Below, in pieces: positions 1-5,938 of a stretch of DNA of 6,053 nt; positions within the stretch are counted from its first letter, which is position 1; each line of letters begins with the position of its first letter. The notes beneath the pieces were generated by a model. The model had not been told where the DNA came from and ran no database searches. It saw only the letters and a list, made by a program, of their open reading frames with translations. The stretch spans positions 1 to 6,053 of the forward strand of contig CALDWC010000091.1 of assembly GCA_937923945.1 (NCBI GenBank), given 5' to 3'. This DNA is from an uncultured Treponema sp. Its GTDB lineage: Bacteria > Spirochaetota > Spirochaetia > Treponematales > Treponemataceae. The position numbers and the translations under genes are program-made.

Positions 1-4
1 GGAT

Positions 5-293
5 ATGAGAACAAAAAAGATACTTTTGGAAGAAACGGCAAAACGATATTGTTGGGCATCAAAAAAGAAAAGACTAAAATTATTGATGAGTTCACCGCAA
101 CGACAGGCTACAACAGAAAATACGCAATTCATGTGCTTAAAAATAAAGCCGTGCTGCATACGAGTGTTTTCAACAATGTAAAAAACTTTCGGTTAAAATA
201 ATCAATAAGCCTCGAAAAAAAAGAATGTATAAACCATATTACGGCCATGATGTCAGGCATGTGGCACGACAAGAGCATGAAAGAAAAAGCTAA
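5..293 (+). pseudogene. Integrase-core-type transposase, N-terminal remnant, two frame breaks
   Basis: Three consecutive reading frames together give about 80 residues resembling the N-terminal DNA-binding part of integrase-catalytic-core (DDE) transposases. The ATG at 5 opens a frame with AKRY and ASKK. The frame then changes at the A-run 61-67 and continues as EKTKIIDEFTATTGYNRKYA, which I recognise as typical of this family. It changes again at the A-run 180-186 and continues with KIINKPRKKRMYKPYYG, ending at a TAA at 291-293. The catalytic core that should follow is absent, so this is a fragment. Each break behaves like loss of one A from a run of seven, which fits mutational decay or base-calling error; the runs are also slippery heptamers (see findings). 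The assignment comes from remembered family sequences, not a search. The element may extend upstream of the window, and its ends are not visible. Confidence 0.6.
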
Positions 294-324
294 AGAAGTA
301 GTAAAGAAAATCCGATTGAGCTGA
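247..324 (+). other. Short lysine-rich reading frame between two transposase remnants
   Basis: A short frame opens with two ATG codons at 247 and 250 and ends at the TGA 322-324. It encodes about 25 residues including MWHDKSMKEKAKEVVKK. Its stop lies one base before the GTG start of the next transposase. I do not recognise it and see no ribosome binding site. It may be the tail of another decayed gene fused here by rearrangement, or chance. It is listed only because it fills the junction between the two remnants. Confidence 0.15.
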
Positions 325-325
325 T

Positions 326-868
326 GTGAAAGAGTTTTTAAATCAATTGGTTGTAATAGAGGAATCGGTAGACACGCGGCAGCAATGGAAAATTAAGCAT
401 CGTTTGAGCGATATTATTTTTATTGTTTTGGTGGCGACAATTTGTAATTGTGATGAATGGGAGGAAATGGAGCTTTTTGCCGAATATCATATTGATACAC
501 TCAGAAAATATATTGAGCTTAAAAACGGTATTCCCGGTCATGATACCATTCGCAGAGCAATGGCAATGTTGAACCCGCAAATTTTACAAGACTTGATGAA
601 TGAATGGCAAACACGAGTTGAAGCCGGCGAAGATTTATCTCCGCAAAAATTAATTCATATTGATGGAAAAACCGTTCACGGTAATGCTCGCTGTAACGAA
701 AAACCGACTCATATTGTAAGCGCCTACTGCAGCGATGAAGGATATACGCTCGGACAAATTGCAACGGATGAAAAGTCAAACGAGATTACCGCAATCCCTG
801 AATTACTGAAAAAAATTAATATAAAAGGCACTATTGTAACGATTGATGCGATTGAAAACGCTGATTAA
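326..868 (+). pseudogene. ISAs1-family transposase, 5' part (truncated)
   Basis: This is the N-terminal half of an ISAs1-family DDE transposase, the enzyme that cuts and re-inserts its own IS. Residues 1-90 carry the DDE_Tnp_1-associated domain, with HRLSDIIFIVLVATICNCDEW-type text and the ELKNGIPGHDTIRRAM block at 64-79. The catalytic domain starts at IDGKTVHG, giving the first acidic residue D113, followed by VSAY (131-134) and TDEKSNEITAIPELL (147-161). TIDA supplies the second acidic residue D174. Homology stops right after IDAI (about base 856), and four further codons of foreign DNA end in TAA at 866-868. GTG 326 is the likely start because the family normally opens MK-(x)-L-(x)n-IE. 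An in-frame TGA lies at 317-319 and no clear ribosome binding site is visible. The 3' part resumes in the same frame at 1160. Inactive as it stands. Confidence 0.85.
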
Positions 869-1159
869 AGGCTTGACGCCGTTTAACAGCGCTTCCTAAT
901 TGTTTCTCAATACTCAGCAAATAGTATTTTGAACATTTTTGAAACAACAGGTTTTTAAAGGTAGGCTCTGTGTAGTGCTTAAGAGTGGCACTGTATAGCG
1001 CTTCACAGTGCCGCTTTATAGTACATTAAACTGCCTCTGTACAGCGCCTTAAAGTGTCAGTGTATAGCCGGTAATACTGCCTCTTTATAGTACTTCACAC
1101 TGTCGATGTAAAGAGCTTAATACTACCGATGTGTAGCGCTTCATAGTGTCGCTTTATAG
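857..1159. other. Foreign 303-bp block replacing the transposase core
   Basis: Between the last recognisable codon of the 5' transposase part (IDAI) and the first of the 3' part (YFISSLPLD, codon at 1160) lie 303 bp with no transposase similarity in any frame I read. The block has three parts. The first, 857-899, is open in the frame reading LKTLIKGLTPFNSAS-stop and could be the tail of another gene. The second is an AT-rich stretch containing the dispersed 40-bp element at 931-970. The third is the 23-bp tandem array from 969. The residues needed between the second Asp and the catalytic Glu are therefore missing, not just interrupted, so this is a replacement and not a simple insertion. The block length is a multiple of three and close to that of the missing coding segment. 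Confidence 0.7.
931..970 (+). repeat. Dispersed 40-bp element, copy A
   Basis: This stretch matches 5978-6015 on the opposite strand almost throughout. Shared blocks are GAACATTT, GAAACAAC and TTTTAAAGGT, then GGCTCTG, with one short length difference in the middle and a few substitutions. Weaker similarity continues about 25 bp upstream, with ACTCA and ATTTT shared. In this copy the element runs directly into the first 23-bp tandem unit. I cannot name the repeat family. Its presence at both ends of the window in inverted orientation suggests an interspersed intergenic repeat. Confidence 0.65.
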
Positions 1160-1164
1160 TACTT
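969..1164. repeat. Degenerate 23-bp tandem repeat array with 69-bp super-period
   Basis: Eight complete 23-bp units start at 969, 992, 1015, 1038, 1061, 1084, 1107 and 1130. A ninth, partial unit starts at 1153. No unit is longer or shorter than 23 bp. The first 12 bases follow roughly TKTRTAGYRCTT, with T1, T3, A6 and G7 invariant in all nine, and most units end near ACTGYCNC. Units 3, 6 and 9 alone begin TTTATAGTAC, and units 2 and 8 agree at about 20 of 23 positions, so the array has a three-unit (69-bp) higher-order pattern. There are no spacers, so it is not CRISPR. Stops occur in the transposase frame. The array ends where the transposase resumes, sharing TACTT with it. Confidence 0.85.
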
Positions 1165-1441
1165 TATAAGCTCTTTGCCGCTTGATGTAAAAGTTTTTGC
1201 GAAATCGATTCGCTCACATTGGTCAATTGAATCGATGCACTGGCACCTGGATGTAACATTCCGAGAAGATGCAAATACAACAGTCAATAAGGTTGCGGTT
1301 ATGAATCAAAACATAATACGTAAGTGGGCATTGGCAATTATCAAGCGGGTAGATTCCATTCACGGCAAAAAGTGTTCCCTAAAAACTCGTCGCTTGGTAT
1401 TCAGTTTCAGTCCCGCAGAAATGCTTGAGCGAGTATTATAA
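1160..1441 (+). pseudogene. ISAs1-family transposase, 3' part (truncated)
   Basis: This is the C-terminal part of the same ISAs1-type transposase. It opens with YFISSLPLDVK, the conserved lead-in to the last catalytic motif. It continues with SHWSIESMHWHLDVTFREDA, which carries the catalytic Glu of the DDE triad (codon 1229-1231), and then NQNIIRKWALAIIKRVDS. The end, SPAEMLERVL-stop (TAA 1439-1441), looks like a natural C-terminus. The codon at 1160 is exactly 278 codons from the GTG at 326, so the frame is conserved across the foreign block and the total span of 371 codons plus stop is the usual size for the family. A TAG at 1157-1159 in the last tandem unit blocks read-through, and no start with a ribosome binding site is visible. 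I see no terminal inverted repeat after it. Confidence 0.8.
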
Positions 1442-1565
1442 TCAAAACACCTTCGAAAAACAACATTTTTGCATACTATCAAGGTGAAATAAATTCTTCG
1501 TGCTCCTGACCTGCAAAGTACTATTATCGAAGAACTCGTTCTTGTAAACCCGTTCAATCATCGCC
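1442..1565. other. Intergenic, nothing recognisable
   Basis: This spacer separates the transposase remnant from the phosphorylase promoter. One frame is open without a start codon from 1493 to the TGA at 1618-1620, but I do not recognise its product and it overlaps the next gene. No terminator-like hairpin followed by a T-run and no convincing IS end was found. Confidence 0.4.
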
Positions 1566-1593
1566 TTGACAGTCAACTGAAAATCAGTATACT
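1566..1593 (+). promoter_or_regulatory. Sigma70-like promoter for the phosphorylase gene
   Basis: A perfect -35 TTGACA (1566-1571) is followed after 16 bp by TATACT (1588-1593), which matches five of six bases of the -10 consensus. The expected transcription start is near 1600, only about two bases before the ATG at 1602 and eleven before the ATG at 1611. No Shine-Dalgarno sequence fits between promoter and start codon. Confidence 0.65.
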
Positions 1594-1601
1594 CAATACC
1601 T

Positions 1602-2372
1602 ATGAGTATTATGAGAAATGATATTCCGATTTTAGAGTTTGATTCCGACGACAAAGCTGTTATAATGCCGACGCATGAGCAGCTTGATATTGTTTTGCCG
1701 GAAAAGTGCATTTTTGCCTTTCTCGGAGAATATATCGATACATACGCAAAAAACAATCCGTGTAAAAAACTGAGCGAGTTTATAACCATAACAAAAACTT
1801 TTCCGGTATATACAACGGAATATAAGGGCGAAACAATATGCGTAGTGCAAGCACCGCTCGGAGCTTCAGCCGCGGCTCAATTTTTAGATTGGCTTATCGG
1901 GTACGGGGTAAAAAAGATTATCGCATGTGGTTCCTGCGGCGCATTAATCGACTTTCCCGAAAACACAATTCTTATCCCCGTGAAAGCGTTACGGGACGAA
2001 GGAACTTCGTATCATTACATGAAGCCGTCCCGCTTTGTTGAAATAAACGGCACGGCTCTTTCCGCAATCGAAAAAACACTGCGTGCTCACGGCATAGCGT
2101 ACACTGAGGTTATCACATGGTCGACGGACGGCTTTTTTCGGGAAACAAAAGAAAAAGTTTTATACCGTAAAGAAGAAGGTTGCTCGGTTGTAGAAATGGA
2201 ATGCGCCGCGCTCGCCGCCTGTGCCGAAATGCGGCAAGTGCTTTTCGGTGAAGTTTTATTTACTGCCGACACGCTTTCAAACCTTGAAAAGCACGATGAG
2301 CGGAACTGGGGACGGGATTCGCATGTTCGGGCATTGCAGCTTTGCTTTGAAAGCCTCATTGCCCTAGCATAA
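1602..2372 (+). CDS. Nucleoside phosphorylase family protein
   Basis: This is a cytoplasmic enzyme of the purine/uridine phosphorylase (PNP/UDP) family, which splits a nucleoside with phosphate into a free base and ribose-1-phosphate in nucleoside salvage. Numbering from the ATG at 1602, the family signatures are the glycine-rich APLGASAAA (84-92), GVKKIIACGSCGAL (102-115), RDEGTSYHY (131-139), STDGFFRET (174-182) and VVEMECAAL (196-204). In the last, M199-E200 correspond to the ribose-binding Met-Glu pair of the family. TADTL (221-225) supplies an Asp near the base site. The length of 256 residues is normal. The second ATG at 1611 gives MRNDIPILEFD, the usual start of this subgroup, so the true start could be either. 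No ribosome binding site precedes either ATG and a strong promoter lies immediately upstream, suggesting leaderless translation. Substrate preference (uridine versus purine) cannot be read from the sequence. Confidence 0.9.
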   Translation: MSIMRNDIPILEFDSDDKAVIMPTHEQLDIVLPEKCIFAFLGEYIDTYAKNNPCKKLSEFITITKTFPVYTTEYKGETICVVQAPLGASAAAQFLDWLIGYGVKKIIACGSCGALIDFPENTILIPVKALRDEGTSYHYMKPSRFVEINGTALSAIEKTLRAHGIAYTEVITWSTDGFFRETKEKVLYRKEEGCSVVEMECAALAACAEMRQVLFGEVLFTADTLSNLEKHDERNWGRDSHVRALQLCFESLIALA

Positions 2373-2495
2373 AAAGTTGCAACCTCCGCTGCGATTATTG
2401 CTATAACGGCGAACTCGCTTGTGCCGACTGTAACGGCTCGCAGTCAAACAACAACAATTATGCAAACCTCGCTGCAGTTTTCATCCGACACTTCG
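2351..2495 (+). other. Convergent-gene spacer with a cysteine-rich peptide fragment
   Basis: The spacer between the two convergent stops (2373-2495) contains no good terminator. A frame open from 2351, different from that of the phosphorylase, reads KSCNLRCDYCYNGELACADC, with tgc at 2378-2380 encoding the first Cys. CNLRCDYCY matches the CxxxCxxC iron-sulfur motif of radical SAM enzymes, while the two CxxC pairs also resemble a DnaJ-type zinc motif. There is no ATG or ribosome binding site before it, and the frame then runs antisense into the neighbouring gene. It may be a remnant of a lost gene or chance. An imperfect direct repeat, GCAACCTCCGCTGC against GCAAACCTCGCTGC, lies at about 2379-2392 and 2462-2475. 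Confidence 0.3.
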
Positions 2496-5400
2496 CTATC
2501 CCTGTATCCGTATCACCACACTCTGAAACGGTTGTAACGTCTTACCGTCAAACGACGCGTAATTGTTCAAAAGAATTTCCTGCCGCGCTGCGGCGTACGA
2601 TAACAGCAATTTTGTTTTTACCGGCGAAGCGGAAAAGTTTGAAACAACTACAACCCGCGCCGTGCCGAGTATCCGTTCATACGCAAAAAGCTTTTTGTGA
2701 CGCGGCAGCAAATCACGGTATGCAGCTTCCCGCAAAAATACAGCATGCTCTTTCAACAGCACACAAACTTTTTTGTAATAACACAGCACGGAATTTTCAT
2801 CCGAGAGACTTGCACGAACATTAATTTTTTCGTAATTCGGATTAACCGGCAGCCATGGAGCGGCATCGCTAAAACCGGCATGCTTTTCGTCCGTCCACTG
2901 AAACGGCGTGCGCGCATTATCGCGGCTACCGTTCCGTATTGACTTGGAAATAAAGGGTTTCGGTAAGTGCAGTTTTTTCATCAAAGTCAGCACATTCTTC
3001 GTTTCAATATCCTGAAATTCATCAAGGCTTTGCACGTCCCGGTTTGTCATACCCAACTCCTGTCCCTGATACAAAAAAGGCGTGCCTTTTAAAAAGTAAA
3101 ACGTGTTTACCAAGAGTTTTGCGCTTTCAATCGGATACCGCGCTTCATCCGTACCGAATCGTCCAACACTTCGACGTTGATCGTGATTTTCAAAAAAGAG
3201 CGAATTCCAGCCGGCGTGTTCAAGTCCGTATTGGTATTTATTCAAAACTTTTTTCAGCCGCTTTAAACTGAATCGGCGGTAAAACCATTTCACACCGAAA
3301 AAATTATCCGTATTGGTGTGCTCAAAATTGAACACCATAGATAATTCCTGCCGTGCCGGATCCGTTAAAAGGATTTGATTTTCCAAACCGCAGAACACCG
3401 TTTCGCCGACCGTCATCATATCGTACTGCGAAAAAACTTCCGTGTTTAATTCGTGCAAGTAGTCGTGCAGTTTCGGACCGTTGATGTAATACTCCGACCC
3501 GACAAGGAAGAGAGATGGTTTGCCGTTTTTAAAACGCTGATCTTTTGAAATTAAATTAATCACATCGCAGCGGAAACCATCCACGCCTTTATCGAGCCAA
3601 AACCGACACAGGTCTTTTACTTCGCTTCGAACTTTTTCGTTTTCCCAGTTGAGGTCGGGTTGCTGACTTCCGAAAAGCGAAAGATAATATTCACCGGTTG
3701 TTTCATCGAAAGTCCACGCTTTCCCACCAAAAAAACCCGTCCAATTATTCGGCTTTTTTCGCCATACATAATAATCCCGATATGCATTTTCTTTTGAGCT
3801 TTTTGATTGCCGGAACCACTCGTGTTCATCCGATGTGTGATTAACGACTAAATCCATAATCAGTTTGATACCGCGCTCGTGCAATCCGTCAAGCATCGTT
3901 TGAAATTCAGTCATCGTGCCGAACAGCGGATTTATATTTTTATAATCACTGATATCGTAGCCGTTATCTTTCATCGGCGAACAATACACCGGCGAAAGCC
4001 ACACGCAAGTAACGCCCAACTCCTTGAGGTAATCCAGCTTTGAAATAATGCCGCCAATATCTCCGATTCCGTCTCCGTTTGAATCTTTAAACGAAGCGGG
4101 ATAAATTTGATAGATAATCGCATCTTTAAACCATTCGGTTTGTCGGGGATTTTTCAACGGAGCTTTTCGCTTTGTAATATCGGAGAGCATCGTTTCATAA
4201 AAGTCTTCATCAATTTTGTATTTATTTTTTACCAACTTAAATGCAATTAAAAACAGCAAAATCGGAATGAGCGTCATAAAAAAAGTGAGCTGCATCATTT
4301 GTGACGACTCCGCTTGCAAAAGCGTATTCGTTTGATGTTTTAAAGTTTCAATCAACTGTGCTTTTTGATCATCGGATAAATCCTTGCGGTATGCGGAAAC
4401 AACGAGATTGTATTCCGCAGTCAGTTTATTTTTTGCGTCAACCGAATCGAGGTACGCAACAATTTTTTTCGGTTCCACTTTTTCATGTATCATATTGACG
4501 GTTGCTTCAACGAATCCGATATTTTGCGTCATTTGATATAAACCGCAACTCAGCAAAGCCAGTACCACAATAACATACTGAAACGCACCGGCGAGTTTTA
4601 CCATAAAAGGTCGGGCGGTAAACGTAATTGCAGATCGGTTTTTTCCGGTACACCATTCGCCGTATTCAATCGTATTGGTCATCATTACAACGAACACCAT
4701 GTACATCACACCCTGTCCTGCAAAAATCAGTAAACTGATACTGAGCAAAAGCACAACCGACACGATTCCGTCAACGGTATTGCTGATAACAAAAAAAGAA
4801 ATATATCCGATGGCGAGTAGCAGGGTAGAAAACTGCAAAAGCTGCATCCGCGACCATTTTTTCGCCAACTGCGGATACATGATTTGGCTGATGAGCGTGC
4901 CGACTCCGTACATTACCGTAAAGATCGTCATAATCAAGCCGCCGTTTTTTAAAAGCTCTTTTCCGTAATAGCCGTATTTAAAATAGAAAAAATTTAATCC
5001 AAACGCATTGAGTAGTGAACTGCCGAGCGAGTACAAAAAAATTGCAGCGGCTGAAACCAGTAGCTGCTTATTTGCAAAAAGAATATGCAGCATTGTAGAT
5101 AAACTGATTTTATCTTCTTCGCGTTCGGCGGTGGCGATGTCGGCTTTTGGCAAAATAAACGCGTCGGCTTCATTGTCGTGCACGAGAAAAAAAACCAAGA
5201 ACTGGCATACTAAAAAAACGACCGCCCACACCAGCGCGATGAGGCGATACATATACACGGAGTTTCCCGATGTGATCGCCGGAATAATCGCACCCGAAAT
5301 AAAAGCGCCTACCGATGCGAACGTGACGACCATACTGGTGAGCGAGTCGCGCTGTTTTTTTTCGTTAGTCAACGCCGGTAACAAGTCCCAATACGCAATG

Positions 5401-5789
5401 TCGTTCATAGTGTAGGTCATTCCCCAAAAAAGATACATAGCCCCGATGAATGCAACGTTTGCCCATCCGCTGCTGAAACGGACGGAAAACATCAGCACTA
5501 AAAAAACGACATTGCATAACGCCCCGATTAAAACCCATGGACGATATTTTCCGAAACGGGTATGCGTATTTGAAATAAGCGTTCCCATCATCGGATCGTT
5601 GATTGCATCCCAAATACGGCAGATAAAAATAATCACGGTGAGGGCTAAAAACTGCACGTGATTTTGAAAAAGCCCCGTGTATTGAAGATACGTCAGCAAA
5701 AATAACGCAACTAAAACGTATACTAAATCGCGCCCAATGCAACCGAGTGAAAGCGCCCACTTATTCCGATTGTTAAACATATTTGCCAT
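2496..5789 (-). CDS. GPH-family sugar:cation symporter fused to GH13 alpha-glucosidase
   Basis: One uninterrupted frame of 1097 residues joins two complete proteins. Residues 1-520 are a glycoside-pentoside-hexuronide:cation symporter (MFS superfamily) of about twelve membrane helices, with the family motifs WDAINDPMMG (60-69), RFGKYRPW (78-85) and EYGEWCTGKN (375-384). A hydrophilic segment at about 422-498 precedes the last helix (500-519). After a charged linker, residues 553-1097 are a GH13 alpha-glucosidase. They carry the DSNGDGIGD loop (569-577), DLVVNH (646-651), GFRCDVIN with nucleophile D742, GET with acid/base E796 and ENHD with D870. Val after the nucleophile (DVIN) is typical of oligo-1,6-glucosidases and trehalose-6-phosphate hydrolases. 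QPDLNWEN (710-717) and the C-terminal beta domain are present. Standard topology puts the enzyme in the cytoplasm. The likely role is uptake and immediate hydrolysis of an alpha-glucoside such as isomaltose; the substrate is inferred. The start at 5789 has AAAGGG seven bases upstream. Confidence 0.92.
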   Translation of the reverse strand: MANMFNNRNKWALSLGCIGRDLVYVLVALFLLTYLQYTGLFQNHVQFLALTVIIFICRIWDAINDPMMGTLISNTHTRFGKYRPWVLIGALCNVVFLVLMFSVRFSSGWANVAFIGAMYLFWGMTYTMNDIAYWDLLPALTNEKKQRDSLTSMVVTFASVGAFISGAIIPAITSGNSVYMYRLIALVWAVVFLVCQFLVFFLVHDNEADAFILPKADIATAEREEDKISLSTMLHILFANKQLLVSAAAIFLYSLGSSLLNAFGLNFFYFKYGYYGKELLKNGGLIMTIFTVMYGVGTLISQIMYPQLAKKWSRMQLLQFSTLLLAIGYISFFVISNTVDGIVSVVLLLSISLLIFAGQGVMYMVFVVMMTNTIEYGEWCTGKNRSAITFTARPFMVKLAGAFQYVIVVLALLSCGLYQMTQNIGFVEATVNMIHEKVEPKKIVAYLDSVDAKNKLTAEYNLVVSAYRKDLSDDQKAQLIETLKHQTNTLLQAESSQMMQLTFFMTLIPILLFLIAFKLVKNKYKIDEDFYETMLSDITKRKAPLKNPRQTEWFKDAIIYQIYPASFKDSNGDGIGDIGGIISKLDYLKELGVTCVWLSPVYCSPMKDNGYDISDYKNINPLFGTMTEFQTMLDGLHERGIKLIMDLVVNHTSDEHEWFRQSKSSKENAYRDYYVWRKKPNNWTGFFGGKAWTFDETTGEYYLSLFGSQQPDLNWENEKVRSEVKDLCRFWLDKGVDGFRCDVINLISKDQRFKNGKPSLFLVGSEYYINGPKLHDYLHELNTEVFSQYDMMTVGETVFCGLENQILLTDPARQELSMVFNFEHTNTDNFFGVKWFYRRFSLKRLKKVLNKYQYGLEHAGWNSLFFENHDQRRSVGRFGTDEARYPIESAKLLVNTFYFLKGTPFLYQGQELGMTNRDVQSLDEFQDIETKNVLTLMKKLHLPKPFISKSIRNGSRDNARTPFQWTDEKHAGFSDAAPWLPVNPNYEKINVRASLSDENSVLCYYKKVCVLLKEHAVFLREAAYRDLLPRHKKLFAYERILGTARVVVVSNFSASPVKTKLLLSYAAARQEILLNNYASFDGKTLQPFQSVVIRIQG

Positions 5790-5796
5790 TTTATTT

Positions 5797-5802
5797 CCCT
5801 TT
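5797..5802 (-). promoter_or_regulatory. Ribosome binding site of the fusion gene
   Basis: On the - strand AAAGGG lies seven bases before the ATG at 5789-5787. This spacing supports Met1 over the in-frame ATG three codons later. Confidence 0.65.
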
Positions 5803-5834
5803 AGGAGACACTGATTAATTCAATCGAGAATTGA

Positions 5835-5874
5835 GGGCATCTCTAAAACCTTGGTTAGATTTTTAGAGATGCCC
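5835..5874. repeat. Perfect 14-bp palindrome, 12-nt loop (hairpin 1)
   Basis: The arms GGGCATCTCTAAAA (5835-5848) and TTTTAGAGATGCCC (5861-5874) are exactly complementary around a 12-base loop. In a transcript of the fusion gene this would form a strong hairpin about 45 bases before the start codon. No T-run directly follows on either strand, so it is not a standard terminator. Confidence 0.85.
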
Positions 5875-5876
5875 GT

Positions 5877-5925
5877 CGAGTTTTGAAAAATTTTACGTAC
5901 AATTATATGAATTTTTCAAAACTCG
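5877..5925. repeat. Perfect 16-bp palindrome, 17-nt loop (hairpin 2)
   Basis: The arms CGAGTTTTGAAAAATT (5877-5892) and AATTTTTCAAAACTCG (5910-5925) are exactly complementary around a 17-base AT-rich loop. It lies two bases from hairpin 1 and covers the candidate promoter elements of the fusion gene. It could be an operator, or part of a palindromic intergenic repeat. Confidence 0.85.
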
Positions 5926-5928
5926 CAA
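5890..5928 (-). promoter_or_regulatory. Candidate promoter(s) of the fusion gene
   Basis: On the - strand TTGAAA (5919-5914) is followed after 18 bp by TAAAAT (5895-5890), each matching five of six consensus bases. An alternative is a perfect TATAAT (5907-5902) with a weak TTGCGA (5928-5923) at 15 bp. Either gives a leader of about 90-110 bases containing hairpin 1. In such AT-rich DNA, promoter-like hexamers occur often by chance, so this is tentative. Confidence 0.35.
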
Positions 5929-5938
5929 TAGACTAAGG

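Noticed and set aside
969..1164. Tandem units as a CRISPR array
   Set aside because: Units follow each other directly every 23 bp with no unique spacers and are far too diverged, and no cas gene is present.
1442..1565. Right-end inverted repeat of the ISAs1 element
   Set aside because: No stretch here matched a stretch left of 326 as an inverted repeat, and no target duplication was visible by eye.
1493..1620. Open frame without ATG upstream of the phosphorylase
   Set aside because: It has no start codon or ribosome binding site, is not recognised, and overlaps both the promoter and the start of a well-supported gene.
2373..2495. Intrinsic terminator between the convergent genes
   Set aside because: Only short stems such as GACTG/CAGTC or GCCG/CGGC were found, without a following T-run on either strand.
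2612..2824. + strand frame continuing from the cysteine-rich fragment
   Set aside because: It is antisense to the GH13 C-terminal domain, starts only at a TTG, and has no recognisable features. Only the spacer part is of interest.
5008..5415. Long + strand reading frame antisense to the transporter half
   Set aside because: It lies wholly inside the well-supported - strand gene, has no ribosome binding site, and its composition follows from the membrane-protein codons opposite.
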